This document shows, one piece after another, positions 31,642 through 39,873 of a DNA stretch of 44,436 nucleotides. The stretch's first letter is position 1; every line of letters begins with the position of its first letter. The notes under the pieces were generated by a model. The model did no database searches. It was not told the DNA's origin and worked only from the letters and a program-made list of their open reading frames with translations. The translations under genes and the position numbers were made by a program. Origin of the DNA: an uncultured Pirellulaceae bacterium (GTDB taxonomy: Bacteria > Planctomycetota > Planctomycetia > Pirellulales > Pirellulaceae). The stretch lies in the NCBI GenBank assembly GCA_937981585.1, contig CALJOA010000025.1, forward strand, positions 1 to 44,436, read 5' to 3'.

Positions 31642-34428
31642 ATGACAAAACCCAACGACAATCCAGATCCTTTTGAAGGTTATCAATCCGACGACGTCGG
31701 TGCGGAGCTGGATGGAGTCTCCAATTTCGATTCGGAAGTAGAGTTTGATCATTCCGAGTTCGACGACACGACTGATTCAGCGATTGAACCGGAAGACGAT
31801 TTGGGTGAGGTTGAAACGACGCGAACCACCAACGTTGAATTACCGGCCGCGCCTCAACCGTTGGCGTCTCGGCGGACTCCCTCCGACCAGCAGGCCACGC
31901 TTCTAAGCTGCTTCAACTGGATCGCCGGACAGCATGGTGTCGAATTCAGTGCTCCGGAAACGCTGGCTGAATTTGAATTTGCCGATGAAGCCCCCAATGC
32001 CAATGAGATTGCCCAAATCGCCGATGGTATTGAGTTGGGTGTCGTCCAAAACTTCACCAATTGGGATCAGTTGGACGGCGTCGGTTACTCGCTGCCGGCG
32101 ATCGCACGATTGAGGAACGGAAACTTTGTTGTCATTGCCGAACTGCGTGCAGGCAATGAAGAAAACGGAGATGCCCCACAAGTTGCAGTATTCGATCCGT
32201 TGGCGGGATCTCAAGACTTCATCCGCGTCGACCGCGAAAAGTTTGAAAGCTCGTGGGACGGGGAAGCGTTCTTCGTCACCAATTCGAAACATACCGCGCT
32301 CAAATGTCTCGCGCTTGTCGCGAGGCATCATGGGCTTGAATGCAGCGCCGACCGACTGGCTCACGACTATTCGTTGGCGACGCAGGAACCGTCGCTGCGT
32401 CGTATTCTACGGATGGGAAAAGACATCGGGCTCAAGGCCAAGCATGTTCGGCTGACCTGGAAACAACTTGGCAAGATGGATCAGGCGTTTCCGACCATGG
32501 CCCGCCTGATCAACGGGAACTATGTGATCTTGGTTGGGCTTCGTGAAGTCACCGGTGCCAACGGAAGGCCTGCCCAAGAGATCGCGATTTTCGATCCAGC
32601 CATCAATCGCAAGGGCTTCGTCTTTCACAGCCGCGAACAATTTGAGAGCCTTTGGAAGGGAGAAGCAATTCTCACCAAAAAGACGTTCTCGATGTTTGAT
32701 TCGAAACAACCATTCAGCTTGAAATGGTTCATTCCCGAGATCTTCAAGCAGAGAACGGCCTTCATCGATGTTGCCATCGCGGCTCTGTTCATTCACTTGA
32801 TCGCGTTGGTCGTCCCGCTGTTCTTCCAGATTGTGATCGACAAAGTCCTCGTTAACTCGGCTCTGGAGACGCTCAAAGTTTTGACCGTCGGAATCTGCAT
32901 CGCGCTTGGATTTGATGCGATTCTTGGTTTCCTGCGCAGCTATCTGTTGTTACACGCGACTAGCAAGATCGACATTCGAGTCGCCACGAGAACGTTTGGG
33001 CATATGTTGCGGTTGCCGATGAACTATTTCGAACACACAACCGCCGGTGTGCTGACGAAGCACATGCAGCAGACGAATCAGATTCGAGAATTCCTGACAG
33101 GCAACCTGTTTTTGACGTTGCTTGACTCCACGGCGCTTATCATCTTTCTGCCGATCCTTTACTACTACAGCCCTTCATTGACCGTGATCGTGTTGATCTT
33201 CTCGGCGCTGTTGGCGATCAACATTGGCGTTTTACTGGGCCCGTATCGCCGCCGATTGGAGGCACTCTACAACGCCGAAGGCGAACGGCAAGCCATGTTG
33301 GTCGAGACGATTCACGGCGTCCAGACCGTTAAAGCCCTTTCGATGGAACCGGTTCAGCGAAAGAACTGGGATCAAAGCTCCGCCCAAGCCGTCGCGATGC
33401 AGTTCAAAGTTGGCAAGATCTCGATCACCGCGACCACCATTTCGAAGCTCCTCGAAAAGCTGCTCACCGTGATTGTGGTTTGGTACGGGGCTTCATTGGT
33501 TATCGGAAAAGAGCTTTCGGTAGGTGAGTTGGTCGCGTTTCAAATGATCTCCGGTCGAGTGACTGGTCCGCTGGTTCAATTGGTCGGGCTTGTTCATTCC
33601 TACCAGCAATGTGCGCTTTCGGTTCGGATGCTCGGAAGCGTCATGAACCATGACATCGAAGCGGGAATCGGATCGGGATTACGTCCAAGCATCGATGGCG
33701 GACTTGAATTCGAAGACGTAACGTTTCGTTATTCGCCGACAACCGCTCCGGCGCTGGACAATGTGTCGTTTGAGATTTCTTCAGGCAAGGTCGTCGGGGT
33801 GGTTGGTCGCTCGGGATCGGGCAAGACAACGTTGACGCGGATGATGCAAGGCATGCACGCACCTCAGTCTGGACTGATTCGAATCGATAATCTCGATATG
33901 CGGGAACTCGACATCGCTCACCTTCGTCAAAATATTGGCGTCGTGCTGCAGGATAACTTTCTGTTTCGAGGCACGGTTCGCGAGAATATCGCGATGGCCA
34001 AACCCAACAGCAGTTTCCAGGAAATCGTTTACGTTGCTCGCATGGCGGGAGCTTCCGAGTTCATCGAGAGGATGCCGCAGTCGTACGACACGATGCTGGA
34101 GGAAAACGGAGCCAATCTGTCCGGCGGTCAGAAACAACGACTCGCGATCGCCAGGGCGCTACTGAAGGATCCACGGATTCTGATTTTCGACGAAGCCACC
34201 AGTGCGCTCGATCCAGAAAGCGAAGCCATCATTCAAAAGAACCTGAAGGTCATCGCCAAAGGCCGAACCGTGGTTTTGGTTTCCCATCGACTTTCGACGC
34301 TGACCGGTTGCGACGCGATCATCGTATTGGAACGAGGAAAAGTCAGCGCGATGGGAACACACGAAGAGTTACTTGAAGTTTCACAGGTGTATCAAGAGCT
34401 ATGGTATCAACAAATGGGTCGGGTATAG
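31642..34428 (+). CDS. Type I secretion ABC transporter with two tandem degenerate C39-like domains
   Basis: A 928-residue permease-ATPase that would export the adjacent RTX protein. After an acidic N-terminal 75 residues come two C39-peptidase-like domains in series: one at about residues 80-210 (LLSCFNWIAGQHG) and one at about 214-350 (TALKCLALVARHHG). At the position of the catalytic Cys both have Thr, so they are CLD-type docking domains, not proteases. A six-helix membrane domain follows (VAIAALFIHLIALVVPLFFQ onwards). The ATPase has Walker A VVGRSGSGKTTL, signature NLSGGQKQRLAIARAL and Walker B RILIFDEATSALD. Most homologues have one N-terminal domain of about 150 residues. Overlaps the HlyD gene by 28 bases. 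Confidence 0.9.
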   Translation: MTKPNDNPDPFEGYQSDDVGAELDGVSNFDSEVEFDHSEFDDTTDSAIEPEDDLGEVETTRTTNVELPAAPQPLASRRTPSDQQATLLSCFNWIAGQHGVEFSAPETLAEFEFADEAPNANEIAQIADGIELGVVQNFTNWDQLDGVGYSLPAIARLRNGNFVVIAELRAGNEENGDAPQVAVFDPLAGSQDFIRVDREKFESSWDGEAFFVTNSKHTALKCLALVARHHGLECSADRLAHDYSLATQEPSLRRILRMGKDIGLKAKHVRLTWKQLGKMDQAFPTMARLINGNYVILVGLREVTGANGRPAQEIAIFDPAINRKGFVFHSREQFESLWKGEAILTKKTFSMFDSKQPFSLKWFIPEIFKQRTAFIDVAIAALFIHLIALVVPLFFQIVIDKVLVNSALETLKVLTVGICIALGFDAILGFLRSYLLLHATSKIDIRVATRTFGHMLRLPMNYFEHTTAGVLTKHMQQTNQIREFLTGNLFLTLLDSTALIIFLPILYYYSPSLTVIVLIFSALLAINIGVLLGPYRRRLEALYNAEGERQAMLVETIHGVQTVKALSMEPVQRKNWDQSSAQAVAMQFKVGKISITATTISKLLEKLLTVIVVWYGASLVIGKELSVGELVAFQMISGRVTGPLVQLVGLVHSYQQCALSVRMLGSVMNHDIEAGIGSGLRPSIDGGLEFEDVTFRYSPTTAPALDNVSFEISSGKVVGVVGRSGSGKTTLTRMMQGMHAPQSGLIRIDNLDMRELDIAHLRQNIGVVLQDNFLFRGTVRENIAMAKPNSSFQEIVYVARMAGASEFIERMPQSYDTMLEENGANLSGGQKQRLAIARALLKDPRILIFDEATSALDPESEAIIQKNLKVIAKGRTVVLVSHRLSTLTGCDAIIVLERGKVSAMGTHEELLEVSQVYQELWYQQMGRV

Positions 34429-35933
34429 AAACCCCTCCCGACGAAAACCAGACAACTCGAAACGAAACGGTGAAAGAGATCCGTCATCGTCGGCGCCAAG
34501 AGGCTCGCATTGAGTCGCACCGGCAACGATCCAACAACGACGCGCTCTTGAATGAGTTTCAATCCGACGCCGTAGAAATCGAAAAGCGTTCGGTTCCAGG
34601 TGGCGCACGTTGGACGTTGTACACCGTCGTTGGTATGTTGGTCGCGTTTATCATTTGGGCCAATTGGGCACAGGTTGACCGCATCGTCACTGCCAATGGA
34701 AAGCTGATCACGACCGAGCAAGCCGTCGTGATCGACACGAAGTTGCCTTCTCCGATCAAGTCGATCAATGCTAGGTTCGGTGACAAGGTGTCTGCGGGTT
34801 TCGTGATCGCCACGCTCGACCCAACGTTCTCTGATGCTGACTTGAAGCAACTCAACTCCCAAAAAAATGCCCTAACTGCCGCGATCTCCAGACTCAGCGC
34901 CGAACGCGATGGAGTCGATTTTGCGATGGGTGAGTTCGACACCGATCGCGACTGGTTGATGCAGAATCAAGTGTTCCTTGAACGCAAAAAGGAATATGTC
35001 GCTTCGATGAACAAATTCGAAGCCGAGAACAGCAAACTCGTCGTTCAGTTGGAGAACAGCGACGTCGAAATCGAAGGCGGTTTGGAAGCCTACAAGAAGT
35101 TTCGTGAATACGAGGAAGTGATCAAGAAGCTCGTCCAAACCGGCAGCAAGCCCAAGTCCGATGTCATGAATCGTGAGTTGCAAAGCCAGGACGCGCGGAT
35201 GAAATATCTGTCCGCGAAGAATCGTCGGCGAGAGTTGCTGAAATCGGTTGAAACGTTGGCCGCTGAGCGCGAGTCGTTTGCGGCGTCCTGGAGAACCAAG
35301 ACGGTTTCAGATTTGGTTTCAGTACGCGAGCAGTTAGCGCAAGTCGAACAGGAATTAAGCAAGGCGAATAAATCGAATGAGTTTGTGGATTTGGTTGTGC
35401 CCGATGACTTGCCGTACAAGGAGTTTGTCGTGCTCGAGGTCGCTGAAAAGTCGGTTGGCTCGATCATGCAAACCGGAGAACCGCTTTTCAAACTGATTCC
35501 GGTCGGCGTTCCGATGGAAGTCGAAGTCGAAGTCGACGGCAAAGACGTGGCGTTGATTGCAACCGCGACACCGGAACAAGTTCAAGCATTCGTCGACGAT
35601 CCGAAAAACGAATTGCCTAACGGAAGCGACGTGCGAATCAAACTGTCTTCGTTTCCGTATCAAAAGCATGGAACGCTCGATGGTGTCGTGCGAACGATCA
35701 GCGAGGGCTCGTTTGAGAAGCAATTACCCGGAGGTGTTACCAATGGCGTGACGACTTATAAGGCCCGGGTGACAATCCTCGACCCGGAACAGCTTGAACG
35801 CGTGCCAGATAATTTTCGACTGATGCCGGGAATGACCGCAGCCGCTGAGATCAAAGTCGGTCGCCGCAAAGTGATTGAGTATTTGCTTTATCCACTGTTT
35901 CGCTACATGAACGAAGCAATCCGTGAACCGTAG
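34401..35933 (+). CDS. HlyD-family periplasmic adaptor of the type I secretion system
   Basis: A 510-residue membrane fusion protein. A basic cytoplasmic N-terminus (KEIRHRRRQEARIESHRQRS) precedes one membrane helix, WTLYTVVGMLVAFIIWANWA at about residues 72-91, the biotinyl-lipoyl-like half PIKSINARFGDKVSAGFVIA, a long coiled-coil hairpin (about 150-310), the second lipoyl half ending GSIMQTGEPLFKLIP, and the family C-terminal signature LMPGMTAAAEIKVGRRKVIE then YLLYPLFR. It bridges the ABC transporter to a TolC-type outer membrane channel, which is not encoded in this window. The start overlaps the transporter gene by 28 bases, implying coupled translation. The C-terminus is followed by a roughly 490-base gap. 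Confidence 0.9.
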   Translation: MVSTNGSGIETPPDENQTTRNETVKEIRHRRRQEARIESHRQRSNNDALLNEFQSDAVEIEKRSVPGGARWTLYTVVGMLVAFIIWANWAQVDRIVTANGKLITTEQAVVIDTKLPSPIKSINARFGDKVSAGFVIATLDPTFSDADLKQLNSQKNALTAAISRLSAERDGVDFAMGEFDTDRDWLMQNQVFLERKKEYVASMNKFEAENSKLVVQLENSDVEIEGGLEAYKKFREYEEVIKKLVQTGSKPKSDVMNRELQSQDARMKYLSAKNRRRELLKSVETLAAERESFAASWRTKTVSDLVSVREQLAQVEQELSKANKSNEFVDLVVPDDLPYKEFVVLEVAEKSVGSIMQTGEPLFKLIPVGVPMEVEVEVDGKDVALIATATPEQVQAFVDDPKNELPNGSDVRIKLSSFPYQKHGTLDGVVRTISEGSFEKQLPGGVTNGVTTYKARVTILDPEQLERVPDNFRLMPGMTAAAEIKVGRRKVIEYLLYPLFRYMNEAIREP

Positions 35934-36427
35934 AGCAGTGCCGGGCCGCGTTTGATAAATGACAAAACATAAATTCTTGGGTGAGTCGTAACATCGTGGT
36001 GATCGCCTGGTCGTAGCTTTCGACGGAGCATGTCAGGTCAAATTATTTACAAAGTGGACCGGTTGGTTATACTGGTGCGTCGCGGTGAGCTGGTCGGACC
36101 GCTACTAGGAAGTGCTTTCTGTGTCGTCAATCGAAACGTTGGGATCGAAGCGTTGGCGTTGGCGTTGGTTAACTGCATTTGTTTTCAACGACGATGATTA
36201 CTTGGCATTCGAGCGAGTCACTCACCCAGCACTCGAGAACAACCGATGCGAATCACGGGCTATTGCCCAATACCGAAATCTGGCATTTTTTATCGTGGCC
36301 AGAGAATGACTACAGTACAAACAGAGGCACCGACATTAGTTCGAAGCGTTTTGCTGGTTCGATTGTGAAACGATATCTGAGCTCTTGAGTGCTGTTCAAT
36401 CTCATTAAATATTTCTGGTCTCAAAGC
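35934..36427. other. Gene-free gap between the HlyD and protease genes
   Basis: The 494 bases have short open frames without motifs. CGTTGG is repeated three times in tandem at 36151-36168. No terminator with a good T tract was found; the region should contain the promoter of the protease gene. Confidence 0.4.
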
Positions 36428-38467
36428 ATGTGCTCAAAGTCAATTTTTTCGATTCAGACAGCGTCTTGGTTTGTCTTTGTAGCGTTTTCATGCCTGATCG
36501 TTTCTACTGCGGCAGATGCGTTTCAGGTCAATCCGGTCCAAGCTGATTCGGCAGATTGGGAGCAACTGGAATCTCGATTGGTGAAAGCGGCTACGCATGC
36601 TCGAGCTGCGACGGTCGCGATCGAATTGGCTGACGGTTCAGGGGGGGCTTCCGCAGTTATCGTTTCGCCAAAGGGGCTTGTGATGACGGCAGGCCATTGT
36701 GTGATAAAGCCGCACACCGATTTTATCGTCATTCTTCACGATGGTCGCAGTTTTCCTGCAAAGGGATTGGGGCTTGAATCGTCGTACGACTGTGGATTAA
36801 TCCAGATCGATGAACAGGCACTTGGCCAGCAAGAGATTCCGTATGCGGAACTTGGTTGGTCTGCCGAACTGAAGCCCAACCAACCCATTTTTAGTCTTGG
36901 ACATGGGGGCGAGTACAACGAGGCGCGCGGTGCGTACTTGCGATTTGGACGCGTGGTCAATGCTTGTTCAGAAAACGGCTTTATTGAATCCACTTGCATG
37001 ATGGAACCGGGGGATTCAGGTGGACCGTTATTTGATCTCAACGGACGCGTGGTTGGGATCCACAGTATGATCAATCAGCCAGAAGATGAAAATTTTGACG
37101 TGCCAGTTGATGTCTACCGACGCTACTGGAGCCAGCTCAACAAACCGAAAAAATTTCGCTGGAACCGAGCAGAACTGAACGCGAGCTTCGGGATTCGACT
37201 GCTGCGAGGACGCGTGGGATCGAGTCCCAAAAAAGCCTGTGTGCGTGTGACACGCGTGGCGCAGGATTCGTGGGCCGAGCAACAGGGTTTTGAGAAGTCT
37301 GATCTGATTCTTTCTTGGGCTGGCGTGAAGCCGACGAATCCAAAACAGCTGAACATGCTAATGATCAAGGGTTTGTTCCTAAAAGAAAAATCTGTCGCGA
37401 TTGTCATCAGCCGCGAAAACAAACAGGTCGAAATGAACGTTGATTTTTCTAAGTTATCGCAATCCATCACAAATAAGTTTGGTCAATACCGCCGCCAACC
37501 AGAAAAACTGGTCCAGCCGATTCACGAACTAAAAAACATGCAGCAAAGTTTCGCATCCTTGGAGGAACGCTTAGACGACTTTGCGGTCATCATCGAGAAT
37601 GGTGAAAAATCCGAATCCGATTCAAAATCGTTTGGAATGTTGGTTCGGTTGGAAGGGGAGCCGAAGGCTTGGGTTGTTGCGAAGTCTTCGCTCGTCGAGT
37701 CCGAGACTCCTTTTGTTTCGCTTAAAGAAAAAGGTCGTGAGCAGCGAATCAAAAGTCACGTCGTTGCCCGCGATCCAGAAAACGATCTGGCGTTGCTGAA
37801 GATAAAACTCGATATCCCAGCCATTAACCTTGGAAAAGAACTTGAGAAAGAATCCGAGAAACCCCGTCCCTCGTTGAGTGTTGGAAAGCTGTTGGTTTCC
37901 GCGAGCCCCATCGATGGAGGCGAGGTTAGCGTACTGGGTTCCCTCGAAACAGATTCGCGTGGACGAGGCTTTGTCGGTGTGATTCCAAAAGACCGACAGC
38001 ATGAATTTGTCGTTGAAGAAGTGACCGAAGGGTCTCCAGCAGAAAAAGCAGGTATCGAAGCCGGCGACCAGATCACTGAAGTCTGTGGTGAAAAAGTCAA
38101 CGTGCAATACGACGTGATTAGGATTCTTCTAGCAACGAAGGTCAACCAAACGATCGAAATCAAGATCTTGCGAGATGGGAAAGAGCTCGAATTGAAAACG
38201 ACGCTGGGCCAAGTGCCCGAGGGGGTCCAGTCAGCAATGGAGGGCACTCACATCGCAAGTTTTTTTGCCGGCGGGCGCAGCAAAGTCAGCGGCTTTCCAT
38301 GTGTGTTCTTGCACGATGCTCGGGTCGCGGCTGCTGAGTGCGGTGGACCCGTTTTCGATCGCGATGGCAAATTCCTGGGGATGAACATCGCACGCGCAAG
38401 TCGCACGCGAACCTATTTATTGCCGGCTCGAATTGTTCGAGAATTTGTAAGTTCGAATCAAGACTGA
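36428..38467 (+). CDS. Secreted serine protease with tandem pseudoprotease and two PDZ domains
   Basis: A 679-residue protein with a signal peptide (MCSKSIFSIQTASWFVFVAF, cleavage near TAADAFQ). The first trypsin-like domain has the full triad: LVMTAGHCVI, YDCGLIQIDE and EPGDSGGPLFD. A PDZ domain follows (ACVRVTRVAQDSWAEQQGF). A second protease-like domain starts near FGMLVRLEGEPKAWVV; there the His position reads AKSSLV, the Asp is retained in ENDLALLKI, and the Ser motif reads ECGGPVFD, so it is probably inactive. A second PDZ (FVVEEVTEGSPAEKAGIEAG) is inserted before the Cys motif. HtrA-like envelope quality control is possible. A GTG at 36389 is an alternative start, but the ATG gives a proper signal peptide. 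Confidence 0.85.
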   Translation: MCSKSIFSIQTASWFVFVAFSCLIVSTAADAFQVNPVQADSADWEQLESRLVKAATHARAATVAIELADGSGGASAVIVSPKGLVMTAGHCVIKPHTDFIVILHDGRSFPAKGLGLESSYDCGLIQIDEQALGQQEIPYAELGWSAELKPNQPIFSLGHGGEYNEARGAYLRFGRVVNACSENGFIESTCMMEPGDSGGPLFDLNGRVVGIHSMINQPEDENFDVPVDVYRRYWSQLNKPKKFRWNRAELNASFGIRLLRGRVGSSPKKACVRVTRVAQDSWAEQQGFEKSDLILSWAGVKPTNPKQLNMLMIKGLFLKEKSVAIVISRENKQVEMNVDFSKLSQSITNKFGQYRRQPEKLVQPIHELKNMQQSFASLEERLDDFAVIIENGEKSESDSKSFGMLVRLEGEPKAWVVAKSSLVESETPFVSLKEKGREQRIKSHVVARDPENDLALLKIKLDIPAINLGKELEKESEKPRPSLSVGKLLVSASPIDGGEVSVLGSLETDSRGRGFVGVIPKDRQHEFVVEEVTEGSPAEKAGIEAGDQITEVCGEKVNVQYDVIRILLATKVNQTIEIKILRDGKELELKTTLGQVPEGVQSAMEGTHIASFFAGGRSKVSGFPCVFLHDARVAAAECGGPVFDRDGKFLGMNIARASRTRTYLLPARIVREFVSSNQD

Positions 38468-38510
38468 ATTGAAAACTATCAAAACTACTAATTTGGATTC
38501 TAAATCTATC

Positions 38511-39743
38511 ATGACAAAAATAAATAGTGGAAGCCTTACCTTAATAGGAGCCTTTTTGTTGGCGATCAGCGCCCCTGTTTTTTCAACAGCCTCATTTGCT
38601 CAGGCAGAGAAGGACAAACCGGCTGTCAAAAAGCAAGATGCCGAAAAGACTGATGAGGCCGGCAAGACTGACAAGCCCGACAAAAGCAAAAAAGACGATG
38701 TGAGCGATGAAGAGCAAATCGAAGAGTTAATCTTGGACATCGACGAATTGATTTATGACAAAAAGCTGGAGCAAGCTGCAAAGCTGATGACAAAGGAAGG
38801 GCAAAAGATCATCTTTTGGGAGGCGATCATTGACGACGCGATTTTGGTCAATTCCATCGAAAAGGGGACAGAAGCTAGCGACCAAGAAAAAGAGTACGCA
38901 AAGAAGCTTAAGAAGCTGTTCGCAAAATTCAAATTTAAGATCGACCTGGAATTTCCAGATGATGGAGCTTCCGAAGAAGAGCATGCAAAATTCGATGAGA
39001 AGATGAGTGAGCTTGCAAATGCAATTGTCAAGCGAAAAGACCGGTGGGAAATCGCCAAAGGAGTTGAGGAAATTTACGGCGAAGCACCAATTTCACTTTT
39101 CGCTGGAGACATTTTAGAAATAGAGATTGAGAAAGACATCGCCAAAGTGGAGATGGAATCGCAATTCGGTCCGATGCATGTGCTGCTAAAGCGGTCGAAA
39201 AAAACGTGGCTGTTTGACGGGTTCGAAATCGAATTCATGATGGGCGGCGGTATGAAGTTGATCGAAGACATCCAGCTATCTGGTGAGTCTGTAAGTGGCA
39301 AAGAGCTTTCGCTTAAGGACTATCGGGGCAAGGTCGTGTTGGTCGATTTTTGGGCTACCTGGTGCGGTCCTTGTATTGCAGCAATGCCCAAGCTTAAAAA
39401 AATGCATGAGGCATTACACGGACACGGTTTTGAAATTCTGGGTGTCGCCGCTGACGAGAAAGCTGCTGTCAAAAAGTTTTTGAACGAGCGCAAACTGCCC
39501 TGGAAAAGTATCCTTGATGAGTCCGGTGAGATTTGTGACGAGAACGGTGTCGACGCCTTTCCCACCGTTCTGTTGGTTGACAAAAAAGGGAATCATGTCG
39601 CTTCCAATCTTGAAGGATCCGAGTTGTTCGAAAAGATCGTAGAGTTGCTTGAACTGGACGAGAAGCAAGTAAAAGAAGCAAAATCCAAGATGACAAAGAA
39701 GACACCGGAAGGTTCGAAGACTGGTACTCCGAGTGAAAAGTAA
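38511..39743 (+). CDS. Exported TlpA-like thioredoxin-domain protein
   Basis: A 410-residue protein with a signal peptide (TLIGAFLLAISAPVFSTASF, cleavage near SFA-QAE), a highly charged Lys/Asp/Glu linker, a helical domain at about residues 70-190, a small beta domain with EIEIEKDIAKVEME, and a C-terminal thioredoxin fold. The redox site is WATWCGPCIAAMPKLKK, with the cis-Pro in VDAFPTVLLVDKKG. TlpA/ResA-like proteins reduce disulfides in the envelope, often for cytochrome c maturation; the helical part suggests a different client. It begins 43 bases after the protease stop, so the two are likely co-transcribed. An upstream TTG at 38469 is open but gives no better signal peptide. Confidence 0.85.
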   Translation: MTKINSGSLTLIGAFLLAISAPVFSTASFAQAEKDKPAVKKQDAEKTDEAGKTDKPDKSKKDDVSDEEQIEELILDIDELIYDKKLEQAAKLMTKEGQKIIFWEAIIDDAILVNSIEKGTEASDQEKEYAKKLKKLFAKFKFKIDLEFPDDGASEEEHAKFDEKMSELANAIVKRKDRWEIAKGVEEIYGEAPISLFAGDILEIEIEKDIAKVEMESQFGPMHVLLKRSKKTWLFDGFEIEFMMGGGMKLIEDIQLSGESVSGKELSLKDYRGKVVLVDFWATWCGPCIAAMPKLKKMHEALHGHGFEILGVAADEKAAVKKFLNERKLPWKSILDESGEICDENGVDAFPTVLLVDKKGNHVASNLEGSELFEKIVELLELDEKQVKEAKSKMTKKTPEGSKTGTPSEK

Positions 39744-39873
39744 ATCATCAGTTAAAGGAAGCATCCAAGGAAGCGTCCAATAACTGTTGCATCTTGGGTT
39801 CAGTGGCTTCGAGGAAAATGACGGGCTGGAAGCCTATTCTGCCTATTCTGCCAATTCGTTTGAGGTGGATTGG

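Noticed and set aside
31642-34428. Bacteriocin-type exporter with an active C39 peptidase
   Set aside because: Both C39-like domains lack the catalytic Cys at the aligned position and the cargo is an RTX protein, not a double-Gly peptide.
36112-36388. Two overlapping short plus-strand frames before the protease gene
   Set aside because: No domain, and one is built on a CGTTGG tandem repeat; no start signal.
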